Positions 23,438 through 34,491 of a DNA stretch of 39,286 nucleotides are shown here, one piece after another. The notes beneath the pieces were generated by a model. It worked only from the letters and a program-made list of their open reading frames with translations, searched no databases and was not told the origin of the DNA. The stretch's first letter is position 1. Every line of letters starts with the position of its first letter. Made by a program: the position numbers and the translations under genes. Location: positions 1 through 39,286 of the forward strand of contig NZ_BAFR01000110.1 of the NCBI RefSeq assembly GCF_000308435.1. The letters are read 5' to 3'. Source of the stretch: Nocardia araoensis NBRC 100135 (lineage in GTDB: Bacteria > Actinomycetota > Actinomycetes > Mycobacteriales > Mycobacteriaceae).

Positions 23438-24790
23438 ATGGCAGAAAACCGCGAACACCGATTGGTGGGAGTGCCCGCGGTGGCGGCGTTGGCGGATCTC
23501 GGATTCGCCTCGGTCGCCTCGGGCGTCATCGCGCGGCGCCGGCCGGTGCTGGGCCTGCTGGAACGCACGGGAGCCGATGCCAGGGCGATCGAGCGCGTCC
23601 GGCAGTTGCGGCGCGAGTTCGGCGCGGGCCCGGTCGAGCTCGTGGTGCCGGGACGCCGGATCGTGGTCGTTCTCGATCCGCATGACGTGGGACGGGTGCT
23701 GGCCGACGCGCCGACGCCGTTCAGCCCGGCCAATCGGGAGAAGCGCGCCGCGCTGCGCCAGTTCCAGCCGCACGGTGTGCTGCTCTCGGAGGGACCGATC
23801 CGCGACCAGCGCCGCGCCGTGAACGAGGCCGCACTGGACTCGGCCGAGCCGCTGCATCGCCTGGCCGGGCCGTTCGCCGAGGCGATCGCGGAGGAGGCGC
23901 GCGAGCTGATCCTGTCGGCCCTGCACCGCGGCCACCTGGACGCGCGGCAGTTCACCACACGGTGGTGGCGGCTGGTGCGATGGATCGTGCTCGGCGAACG
24001 AGGACGCGACGACACCGTGCTCACCGACGAACTCTCCCGGCTGCGCTCGGCGGGCAACTGGTCGTTCCTGGCGCCCGCGCACCGCAGGCAGCGCGACCAG
24101 TTCACCAATCGGCTGTACCGCCACGTGGAGTCGGCTCCCCCGGACAGTCTGGTGGGGGCGTTGGCCGCGGTGCCCGCGGGCGGCGCCACCGATCCGGTCG
24201 GGCAGATACCGCACTGGTTGTTCGCCTTCGACGCGGCGGGCATCGCGCTGAGCCGGGCACTGGCGGTGCTGAGCACCCATCCCGAGCACCACGCCCGCGC
24301 GCTCGCCGACGCCGTCGATCCGGAGCGCGTCGACCTGCGCGGTTATCTGCGCGCCTGCGTGCTCGAGTCGGTACGGCTGTGGCCGACCACGCCCATGCTG
24401 CTGCGCGACATCACCGCCGACACCGAGTGGCGCGACGGCGAGGAGCGCTTCACCATCGCGGCGGGCGCCGCCCTGATGATCGCGGTCCCGGCGTTCCACC
24501 GCGATGCCGATCTACTGCCGTTCGCCGACCAGTTCGTGCCGGAGATCTGGCTCGACGGCCGCGCGGAGCAGTACCCCCAGCTCGTCCCGTTCAGCGCCGG
24601 CCCCGCCGACTGCCCGGGCCGCAACCTGGTGCTGTTCGTCACCAGCACGCTGCTCGCACACCTGCTCACCTCGGCCGACTTCCGGCTGCGGTCCACGCCG
24701 CGCCCCAACCCGGACGCTCCCCTGCCGGTGACCTTGAACAACTTCGGCCTCGATTTCACCGTCGAGCCCTGCATGACCCAGGCCGGCTAG
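23438..24790 (+). CDS. Cytochrome P450 with atypical I-helix
   Basis: 450 residues, with GGGAGGAGG upstream of ATG at 23438. The heme loop FSAGPADCPGRN has the axial Cys392, and LESVRLWP holds the ExxR pair (Glu310, Arg313). The I-helix reads LFAFDAAGIAL (262-272): the acid Asp265 is kept, but the conserved threonine of the AGxDT motif appears as alanine. P450s without this threonine may use substrate-assisted proton delivery or a non-monooxygenase reaction. The length fits class I bacterial or CYP4-like soluble forms. No ferredoxin or reductase gene adjoins it. The substrate is unknown. Confidence 0.9.
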   Translation: MAENREHRLVGVPAVAALADLGFASVASGVIARRRPVLGLLERTGADARAIERVRQLRREFGAGPVELVVPGRRIVVVLDPHDVGRVLADAPTPFSPANREKRAALRQFQPHGVLLSEGPIRDQRRAVNEAALDSAEPLHRLAGPFAEAIAEEARELILSALHRGHLDARQFTTRWWRLVRWIVLGERGRDDTVLTDELSRLRSAGNWSFLAPAHRRQRDQFTNRLYRHVESAPPDSLVGALAAVPAGGATDPVGQIPHWLFAFDAAGIALSRALAVLSTHPEHHARALADAVDPERVDLRGYLRACVLESVRLWPTTPMLLRDITADTEWRDGEERFTIAAGAALMIAVPAFHRDADLLPFADQFVPEIWLDGRAEQYPQLVPFSAGPADCPGRNLVLFVTSTLLAHLLTSADFRLRSTPRPNPDAPLPVTLNNFGLDFTVEPCMTQAG

Positions 24791-24869
24791 GCGTACCTCC
24801 ACCTTCGCTCCGGCCATGCGCGGGCTGAAGACGGACTACGTCCGACAGCACCCAGCAGGCGTCGAGAGG

Positions 24870-24915
24870 GCGATCGGCCGCGCCACCGGACGGATACCGG
24901 GAGCGGGCCGATCGC
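24870..24915. terminator. Inverted repeat between convergent genes, possible bidirectional terminator
   Basis: GCGATCGGCC (24870-24879) is repeated inverted at 24906-24915 with a 26-base loop that contains a smaller CCGG pairing. It lies between the ends of the P450 and secreted-protein genes, which converge. No T-run follows, so an attenuating hairpin is more likely than a classical terminator. Confidence 0.35.
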
Positions 24916-24933
24916 ACAGTTCACGCGGAAGTA

Positions 24934-25458
24934 CTACCGGACCGCGCCCGCGACACCGCCGATGAGGCCGCCGAGCACGCAGCCGGGAAACACGCCGATG
25001 ATGAGGAAGATCAGACCGACCACGGCGCCGATGGCGCAGCCGATCAGCACACCGCCCAGTGCGCTCCCCGCGTCACCGACGAACTGGGGTGCGCCCGGCT
25101 CCGGAATGGCCGCGCCGACCGGAGTAAGGGTCAAAGTCGTTGCGTCCGCGTCCATTTCCGGGTAGACGGCGACCTCCTGCCCCAGCGCGGACCGCAGTGT
25201 GGTCGGAACGGTCGCCACCACTTCGCCGTCCGGCGCCAGCACCGTGATCATGTCGGGTGTGACAGCGAACGTGCCGGAATCGAGCGTTATGGTCGCGCTC
25301 GACCGGTCCGGCGCGACGGTGACGGAGGAGGCGACAACGTCGTCGACTCCGCCGGACGTGGGTTCGTAGACCTCGGCCTGCCCATACGCGGTGGCCGCGG
25401 TGACACCGGTGGCGGCAATGGTCAGCAGCGTGGTCGCTACCAATTTCCTGAACTTCAT
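24934..25458 (-). CDS. Secreted/membrane protein with glycine-zipper C-terminus
   Basis: 174 residues from ATG at 25458 (MKFRKLVATTLL) with GGGAAGG upstream; an ATG at 25470 lacks good spacing. Residues 1-27 form a signal peptide (TTLLTIAATGVTAATAYG core). The middle (about 30-120) is beta-rich, with Ser/Thr/Asp-rich strands such as SATITLDSGTFAVTPDMI. The last 45 residues form two glycine-rich hydrophobic helices, LGGVLIGCAIGAVVGLIFLI and LGGLIGGVAGAV, a glycine-zipper pattern seen in membrane-inserting or oligomerising proteins. Family not recognised; similar proteins occur in Nocardia. Confidence 0.7.
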   Translation of the reverse strand: MKFRKLVATTLLTIAATGVTAATAYGQAEVYEPTSGGVDDVVASSVTVAPDRSSATITLDSGTFAVTPDMITVLAPDGEVVATVPTTLRSALGQEVAVYPEMDADATTLTLTPVGAAIPEPGAPQFVGDAGSALGGVLIGCAIGAVVGLIFLIIGVFPGCVLGGLIGGVAGAVR

Positions 25459-25522
25459 GAGCCTTCCCATCCTCAGCAGATTCGATCTGTCGTTACCTGG
25501 GTACAGCCGTGAAACAGTAGCG

Positions 25523-25528
25523 ATTATA
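25523..25528 (-). promoter_or_regulatory. Consensus -10 box for secreted-protein gene
   Basis: On the minus strand the sequence is exactly TATAAT, about 65 bases before the start codon. No clear TTGACA lies at the right distance. A perfect -10 in such GC-rich DNA suggests a genuine, perhaps strong, promoter with a leader of about 57 bases. Confidence 0.4.
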
Positions 25529-25628
25529 GACGTTCCGCATCACTGGTTCGGGCGGTAGAAGTCGTCCGAAATATCCTGCACGGCAGGGCATTTCGGGACG
25601 AATCCGGAATATGGGACGACCGTGGCGG

Positions 25629-29204
<3,576 letters not shown>

Positions 29205-29233
29205 GGGTGGCAGCCTTCCTCGGGTGACGCGCC

Positions 29234-29336
29234 CATCGGGGGTTCGCTGCTCGCCGGGGAGGGTCTGGCTTTCCACAGTGGCGCGACCGCACCGGACTTT
29301 CACCGGTTTCCTCGTCGTCCGCCGAGCACGCCGATG
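29234..29336 (-). promoter_or_regulatory. Cobalamin riboswitch upstream of cobN
   Basis: On the minus strand the core GAAACCGGTGAAAGTCCGGT (29310 to 29291) is followed by the B12 box GCCACTGTGG (29282 to 29273) and GCCAGACCC (29269 to 29261). These are the conserved cobalamin aptamer parts. CATCGG at 29336-29331 can pair with CCGATG at 29239-29234 to close stem P1. The 3' side is followed by AGGAAGG and the cobN GTG at 29204, which fits translational control, though no explicit anti-ribosome-site helix was proven. The aptamer begins at the base after the stop codon of the upstream TetR gene. Confidence 0.92.
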
Positions 29337-30011
29337 CTACCTGCCGTCCGGAGCGTCCTCGTCCACGCGTCCCGCCGGATCGGCCGCGCGGCGGTCGCGG
29401 TCGCTGCACCGCGCGGCCAAGAAGTCGTCCACCAGCCGGGCGCAGTCGGCGGGGGTGATCGGTTCGAGTCCGACCAATCTGGCGAAGACGATCGGGCCGA
29501 CGAGCTGGGTGAGCGCGAACGTCACGTCCGGATCGCCGAGTCGGGCGCGCACATCCGGATCACCGAAGAGCTGGTCGAACGGCTTGCGGTACTGCTCGAT
29601 GAGCCGCAGGCGCAACGACGTGAAGTCCGGACCCGCCCCGGATAAGCCGCGCTCGCCGGTGGCCAGCCACGCCAGCGTGGATATCTGCAAGGGGGCCTCG
29701 TTGACGACCGTGGCCTGCCTGCTGAGCAATTCGATCAGCCGTTCCCTGAGCGGACCGGCGGGCGGCGCCTCGATCACCGGAGGGAGCAGGCGTTCGAGCG
29801 TGGCGGCGCGCAACTGCATGGCGTTGTCGAAATGCCGGTACAGCGTGGTGCGCGCGACCTTGGACATGGTCGTGACCGCCTCGACGGTAACCGCTTCCAG
29901 CCCACCGGTTTTCAACAGCGCGGTGGCGGCGTCGAGCAGCCTGGCGCGCGAGCGCGCCCTGCGCGGGTCGACGTCGTCGTCAGGAAGAGTCGGGTCGGCG
30001 GCACCGGTCAT
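29337..30011 (-). CDS. TetR family regulator of adjacent MFS pump
   Basis: 224 residues. The DNA-binding domain is at about 18-65: RARLLDAATALLKTGGLEAV, TVEAVTTMSKVARTTLYRHF and DNAMQLRAATLE. The C-terminal domain is of a type common in actinobacterial efflux regulators. It is divergent from the MFS transporter, and a GCTACT/AGTAGC palindrome sits between them, so it most likely represses both until a drug-like ligand binds. The stop codon abuts the cobN riboswitch, so its transcript may run into cobN. Confidence 0.9.
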   Translation of the reverse strand: MTGAADPTLPDDDVDPRRARSRARLLDAATALLKTGGLEAVTVEAVTTMSKVARTTLYRHFDNAMQLRAATLERLLPPVIEAPPAGPLRERLIELLSRQATVVNEAPLQISTLAWLATGERGLSGAGPDFTSLRLRLIEQYRKPFDQLFGDPDVRARLGDPDVTFALTQLVGPIVFARLVGLEPITPADCARLVDDFLAARCSDRDRRAADPAGRVDEDAPDGR

Positions 30012-30060
30012 GGGTCGAACATTCCTCCTCCGCCGCGCCTATCGCCACCCGGCTACTTAT

Positions 30061-30075
30061 GCTACTGATAGTAGC
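30061..30075. promoter_or_regulatory. TetR-type operator between tetR and MFS gene
   Basis: Perfect inverted repeat GCTACT-GAT-AGTAGC. Flanking bases up to about 30086 repeat related elements (GTAGC, GATACT), so the full site may extend to the right. It lies 50 bases from the tetR start and 41 from the MFS start, over the region where both promoters must be. Confidence 0.6.
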
Positions 30076-30115
30076 GTAGCGATACTGGCAGTTTTGTTCA
30101 GCTCGGGGAGGCGCC

Positions 30116-31672
30116 GTGGAGTCCACCGCGACACGTTTGTCGGCCGCTCAGCGATGGATGTTGACGATCTCGTGTCTCACCGTGGCCCTGGTGATCGCGT
30201 CGATGGCGGCGCTGTACACCGCGCTCCCGGAGATCGCCGCCGCGACCGGCGCCAGTCAGCAGCAGCTCACCTGGGTCGTCGACGGGTACACCCTGGCGCT
30301 GGCCTGCTTGGTTCTCCCCGCGGGCGCGCTCGGCGACCGCTTCGGGCGGCGTGCCGTGCTCGTCATAGGGCTGTTGGTGTTCGCGGCGGGCTCGGCGGCG
30401 CCGGCGCTGCTGCACACGCCCGGTTGGTTGATCGCGGGCCGGACGGTGGCCGGAGTCGGCGCCGCTCTGGTCATGCCATCGACGCTGTCGCTGATCACCG
30501 CCGGATTTCCGGAGGCACGCCGGGGCAGCGCCGTCGGGCTGTGGGCGGGCGTCGCCGGTGCGGGCGCCGTGCTCGGCATCCTCGGCTCGGGCCTGCTGCT
30601 GGAACAGTGGTCGTGGGTGTCGATTTTTCTCGCCATGGCCGTGGCGGGACTGGTGCTGGTGATCGCGGGCTGCACGCTGCCGGAGTCGGTCGACCAGGAT
30701 CGACCCGGGCTGGACGTGTGGGGAGCGGTCACCTCTGCCGCTGCCGTCGGATCGCTGGTAGTGGCGGCGATCGCGGCGCCCGAGCGCGGATGGGTGGATC
30801 CGATGGTGATCGGCGCCGCCGTCACAGCGGTAGCGGCGGCCACGGCGTTCGTGATGATCGAGAAGCGGGTCGCGCATCCCCTGCTGGATCTGCGCCTGTT
30901 CGCCGATCGAGGGTTCGGCTCGGGCACCGCGTCGGTGACCCTGCAATTCCTCGTCTGTTTCGGGACCTTCTTGCTGATGGTCCAGTTCCTGCAACTGATT
31001 CTCGGATACCGGCCGATCGTGTCGGCGCTGGCGATGGCGCCGATGATGGTGCCGATGGTGGCGGTCTCGGCGGTGGCGCCGCGGCTCGCCGAACGGGTCG
31101 GACTGCGCCTGCCGATCGCGGGCGGGCTGGTGATCATCGGCGCGGCGCTCGTCGCGCTCTCCCGCGTCGACGTCGACACCACCTACGTCGACCTGCTCTG
31201 GCCGTTCCTGATCATGAGCACCGGCACCGGCCTGTGCACCGCACCCGCGACGGCCGCGATCATCGCGGGCACCCCGGTGGCGAAACACAGCGTCGCCGCC
31301 GCGGTGAACGACGCGGCGCGCGAAGTGGGTGCGGCGGTCGGCATCGCCATCGCGGGCAGCATCCTCGCGGCCGGATACAGCCACCGCATCGCACCCGCCC
31401 TGCCGCAGTTGCCCGAACAGATCCGCGAACCGGTCGGCGACTCGCTGGCCGCGGCGCTCCAGGTCACCGAACGGATGGGGCCGCAAGCGGCGCCCCTGGC
31501 CGAGTTCGCCGAATCGGCCTTCGTGCACGGCGCTCGGCAGTCCGCGCTCGCGCTGGGCATAGTCACCTTCGTCGCCGCCGTCCTGATCGGCGTATGGGCG
31601 CCGGGACGGTCCCGCGCGACGGCGGAATCCGCGGCGACTCGACCGGAGACGCACCCGACGACGACACCGTGA
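30116..31672 (+). CDS. MFS transporter, DHA2 (EmrB/QacA) family
   Basis: 518 residues from GTG at 30116 with GGGGAGG upstream. About 14 membrane segments are expected for this drug:proton antiporter subfamily. Seen motifs are LTWVVDGYTLALACLVLPAG (motif D-like region), GALGDRFGRRAVLV (motif A), LIAGRTVAGVGAALVMPSTL (motif B) and GVAGAGAVLGILGSGLLLEQ (motif C). The C-terminal cytoplasmic tail is Thr/Ala-rich. Members export lipophilic cations or antibiotics. Divergence from a TetR gene with an operator fits an inducible efflux pump. A link to B12 or corrinoid export is possible only by position. Confidence 0.93.
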   Translation: MESTATRLSAAQRWMLTISCLTVALVIASMAALYTALPEIAAATGASQQQLTWVVDGYTLALACLVLPAGALGDRFGRRAVLVIGLLVFAAGSAAPALLHTPGWLIAGRTVAGVGAALVMPSTLSLITAGFPEARRGSAVGLWAGVAGAGAVLGILGSGLLLEQWSWVSIFLAMAVAGLVLVIAGCTLPESVDQDRPGLDVWGAVTSAAAVGSLVVAAIAAPERGWVDPMVIGAAVTAVAAATAFVMIEKRVAHPLLDLRLFADRGFGSGTASVTLQFLVCFGTFLLMVQFLQLILGYRPIVSALAMAPMMVPMVAVSAVAPRLAERVGLRLPIAGGLVIIGAALVALSRVDVDTTYVDLLWPFLIMSTGTGLCTAPATAAIIAGTPVAKHSVAAAVNDAAREVGAAVGIAIAGSILAAGYSHRIAPALPQLPEQIREPVGDSLAAALQVTERMGPQAAPLAEFAESAFVHGARQSALALGIVTFVAAVLIGVWAPGRSRATAESAATRPETHPTTTP

Positions 31673-31688
31673 CGATCGTTCGCGATCG
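31673..31688 (+). terminator. Small hairpin directly after MFS stop
   Basis: CGATCG-TTCG-CGATCG: a 6-base-pair stem with a TTCG tetraloop immediately after the stop codon. There is no T-run, so it may stabilise the 3' end instead of terminating. The SnoaL-like gene converges on it. Confidence 0.3.
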
Positions 31689-31757
31689 GCACGGCCACGA
31701 CCGCGTGACCTGCCGAGCGTTGTAAACGCTTGTGCGACAACCGATTTGGCCGCCGGC

Positions 31758-32198
31758 CTAGACCAGGTCGGCGTTCCCGTCGATCACCTTGAGGTGGTAG
31801 TGGAAACGGTTGACCCGCCACCCTTGCGGGGTGCGCTCGACGCCGATGGAGTAGCTGCCGACGAAGGTGCGGGTCTTGCCCTCGGTCGCGGCATTCTTGA
31901 CGTGCACCGCGATGGCGTCCGCGTGCACGCGCGCCGTGTCACCGTCCAGATCGATGAGATGGTTGCCCGACTGGTGGTGTATCCCGTCGAGATCGGAGAG
32001 CCCGGTGCGCCAATCCGCGATGATGTCGGCCGCGGCGCGCTCCCCGACCGGCCCGCCGAACCCGCCGTCGAAATCCACGGTCGGCGTGAAGACCTCCGCC
32101 GACAAGTCCTCCCAGCGCTTCTGATCGGTGTACACGAACATTCTGGTGATGACATCGACGATGGCGAGCCGGTCGGCGACAGTGGAGATCTCGGACAT
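31758..32198 (-). CDS. SnoaL-like / NTF2-fold protein
   Basis: 146 residues. It has the cone-shaped NTF2-like fold pattern of SnoaL_4-type proteins: ADRLAIVDVITRMFVYTDQK at the N-terminus, VDFDGGFGGPVGERAAADII in the middle, and the strands DTARVHADAIAVHVKN and RTFVGSYSIGVERTPQGWRV. Members are small isomerases, hydratases or ligand binders. A catalytic residue cannot be assigned. It follows the methyltransferase gene on the same strand after 27 bases, so the two may be cotranscribed. Confidence 0.8.
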   Translation of the reverse strand: MSEISTVADRLAIVDVITRMFVYTDQKRWEDLSAEVFTPTVDFDGGFGGPVGERAAADIIADWRTGLSDLDGIHHQSGNHLIDLDGDTARVHADAIAVHVKNAATEGKTRTFVGSYSIGVERTPQGWRVNRFHYHLKVIDGNADLV

Positions 32199-32225
32199 AC
32201 GCCGACCTTAGCCGCCGCGCGCGTC

Positions 32226-33017
32226 CTACGCCTTGCGGACCACCCCGCCGAGCAGCACCAGCCCGGTGCGCGGCAGGTCGTCGCCGAGCCACTGTTGCAA
32301 GGGAACGACGCCGGGCTCGATCATCTCGAACCCCTCGAAGAACGACTCGACCACGGCCGGAGATCGATAGACCACCTGGGCCGAGGATCTGGCGGTATCC
32401 GACGACGACTGGTCGATGAAGTCCGCGTCGCTGTCGTCGGAGCCGTGCGTGAACGCCAGATAGCTACCCGGAGCCATGACTTCCCGCAGCCGAGCGACGA
32501 TCTCGGCCGGGCCTTCGTCGTCCATCACGAAGTGCAGCACCCCGACGAGCGTGATCGCGACCGGCTCCGCGAAGTCGATCGAACCGTCGCGGCGCAGCCG
32601 GTCGATGATGTCGTCCGGACGGCGAACGTCACCGAGCATCGCCGTCACGCCGTCCGCGTGCGCCAGCAGGGCATTGCAGTGCGCGTAGACGACCGGGTCG
32701 AAATCGACGTACACCACCCGCGCCGACGAATCGACCTTGTGGGCGACCTCGTGCACATTCGGCGAGGTCGGGATACCCGCGCCCAGATCGATGAACTGCC
32801 GGATCCCCGCCTCGGCGGCCGACTGGACCGCCCGCACCAGGAACTGGCGACTGAACCACGCCAAGGTTCGGGTATCCGGGGCGATGGACAGCATGCGGTG
32901 CGCGACAGCCCGGTCCACCTCGTAGTTGTCTTTGCCGCCCAGAAGATAGTCGTACACCCGGGCGGAATTGGGCAGGTTCGGATCGACGCCCCGCGGTGCT
33001 CGCTCCATGCCGGACAC
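32226..33017 (-). CDS. SAM-dependent methyltransferase, DUF574/SAV2177 family
   Basis: 263 residues from GTG at 33017 with GGGAGG four bases upstream; ATG at 33008 is an alternative. The family signature is strong: VDPNLPNSARVYDYLLGGKD followed by NYEVDRAVAH, then IRQFIDLGAGIPTSPNVHEV (SAM-binding loop), VVYVDFDPVVYAHC and VGVLHFVMDDEGPAEIV. This family is greatly expanded in actinomycetes, and its substrates are mostly unknown. It lies between the MetE-like gene (upstream, same strand, 101-base gap) and the SnoaL-like gene. Confidence 0.9.
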   Translation of the reverse strand: MSGMERAPRGVDPNLPNSARVYDYLLGGKDNYEVDRAVAHRMLSIAPDTRTLAWFSRQFLVRAVQSAAEAGIRQFIDLGAGIPTSPNVHEVAHKVDSSARVVYVDFDPVVYAHCNALLAHADGVTAMLGDVRRPDDIIDRLRRDGSIDFAEPVAITLVGVLHFVMDDEGPAEIVARLREVMAPGSYLAFTHGSDDSDADFIDQSSSDTARSSAQVVYRSPAVVESFFEGFEMIEPGVVPLQQWLGDDLPRTGLVLLGGVVRKA

Positions 33018-33118
33018 CGTACCTCCCGATCGCCCCGATCAGGAGCCTAACAAAAGTCACGTTCCGTCGCCGCGCACCAGAAACATCGGCGTACCGAATG
33101 ACGTTGCCGCGCAGGGAC

Positions 33119-34165
33119 TCACTCGCCGGGCGCTCGGCCCACCGCGAGTACCTCCGCTCGCGCCATCAGCTCATCCGCCACCTGGCGGGGGCGGCGGCCG
33201 AGGCCGCACGCACAGGCGACTCCGTCCACCGGGCGTCCCAGCGCCTTCTCTACGACCCGCAGCGTCTGCAATTGCTGTGCCTCCGTGGGACCGTCGTGCA
33301 CCAGTCCGGCATAGAATTTCGTACCCGCATCGAGTGCCAGCCCCGCAAGTGGCGCATAGAACTCGGCATTCTCCGACGGAGGTACATCGCCGGCCGCGAG
33401 GGGACCGTGCACGTACTCCAGGACGCGCCCGCGCGGCCACTGCCGGACCACGGAATTGGCCAGATCGACCAGCGGCCGGGTATCCCGCAGCTTGCCGCGG
33501 GCCTTGTTGCGCAGACTGCCGAGGCACAGGTGCACCCCGAAACGGGTTCCCTCGGGCGCGGCCCCGGCCAGCGCGGCGATCCCCTCGCCCAGCCCCAGCA
33601 CCCGATCGACCTGCCGGTGCAACGGCTGCGCCTTCGCCATGAGCACCAGTTCCGCGGTGGCCTCCACCTGCACGACGACGTCGTCCCCGGCGAGTTCGCG
33701 GATGGCGGTGATCTCACGCACGGTGGCGTCGAAGAAGGCTCGGCGATGCCGCCGCAGACCCGCGACCCCCATGGCGATGAACGTCAGCGTGAAATCGGTC
33801 GGCATGCCGATCTGCAGCGCGAGACCGGGCAAGCCGCGCTCGACGCGCAGTGCGCGGAGGATCGGCAGCGCCTCCTCGGCTTCCCGCAGATAACCGAAAT
33901 CCATCTTCTCGCCGTGCAATTCGGCGCCCCGAGCGACCCGATGGATCGTCCGCTGCCTGCTCGAGCCCCACGTTCCCGGCTTCTTCACCGCCAGGGCACC
34001 TTGCTCGACCAGGTCTTCGATGATCGGCTGGATGTAGAACTCGTAGCGCCGGGTCTCCCCGGTCGGCAGGGTACGCAGCCGCTCCCCCGCACTGTCCAAC
34101 ATGGCCCGCATCGCGACGTCCGTGCTCTCGGCCGGAAAGCTTCCGACGAAGTGCACCGCTCGCAT
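33119..34165 (-). CDS. MetE-like (UROD/MetE superfamily) zinc protein
   Basis: 348 residues from ATG at 34165 (MRAVHFVGSFPAEST) with AAGGGG upstream; an ATG at 34213 is less likely. The protein looks like a single TIM barrel related to the C-terminal half of cobalamin-independent methionine synthase. A His-x-Cys pair in FGVHLCLGS (His212, Cys214) and Cys320 in ACACGLGRR correspond to the zinc-binding HxC and CGL motifs of MetE. The N-terminal half of MetE is absent, as in core MetE and related methyltransferases that use other methyl donors. The substrate is unknown; homocysteine is possible but not shown. Confidence 0.68.
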   Translation of the reverse strand: MRAVHFVGSFPAESTDVAMRAMLDSAGERLRTLPTGETRRYEFYIQPIIEDLVEQGALAVKKPGTWGSSRQRTIHRVARGAELHGEKMDFGYLREAEEALPILRALRVERGLPGLALQIGMPTDFTLTFIAMGVAGLRRHRRAFFDATVREITAIRELAGDDVVVQVEATAELVLMAKAQPLHRQVDRVLGLGEGIAALAGAAPEGTRFGVHLCLGSLRNKARGKLRDTRPLVDLANSVVRQWPRGRVLEYVHGPLAAGDVPPSENAEFYAPLAGLALDAGTKFYAGLVHDGPTEAQQLQTLRVVEKALGRPVDGVACACGLGRRPRQVADELMARAEVLAVGRAPGE

Positions 34166-34491
34166 GCCCACCCCTTGTCCCGTCGCACCCACGTTCCCGC
34201 GCTCCTTGTCCATCGCGGCATCCCGGACCTCCGCTCTCCCGAAGCGACATCGGGCGCGGCCGGGTGCACGCGTGCGGCATCAACTATGCGATAGCCACGG
34301 AACATTGTGCGCGGTATCGCCGTTCGCCGGAACCGCAAGGGCGCAATCTGTCCGAGACGATGGAGCCGACGATCGCTCATGCGCGGCGGACGGGTTCGCA
34401 CACCGAAATCCGCTGCCGGAAAGGCTGATACGGCCGTCGCGCGTAGCGCCGAGTATTGCGCACGGCGAAGTTCGCGCATAGCCTGCGTCGC
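34166..34491. other. Intergenic region of divergent MetE-like and hydrolase genes
   Basis: 326 bases with no supported gene. It holds the hydrolase promoter described separately. GCGATA near 34290 and TATCGC near 34315 form a loose inverted repeat. I see no riboswitch motif here, so the MetE-like gene does not appear to be under cobalamin riboswitch control. Confidence 0.4.
34456..34484 (+). promoter_or_regulatory. Leaderless promoter of secreted hydrolase gene
   Basis: TTGCGC (34456-34461), 17-base spacer, TAGCCT (34479-34484), then 7 bases to the GTG at 34492. It has the same -10 and almost the same -35 as the XRE-gene promoter at 11803-11831. Confidence 0.45.

Noticed and set aside
34285..34320. 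Loose GCGATA...TATCGC repeat considered as riboswitch or operator for the MetE-like gene
   Set aside because: No B12 box or SAM/SAH aptamer motif is present, and the repeat is short with a long loop.
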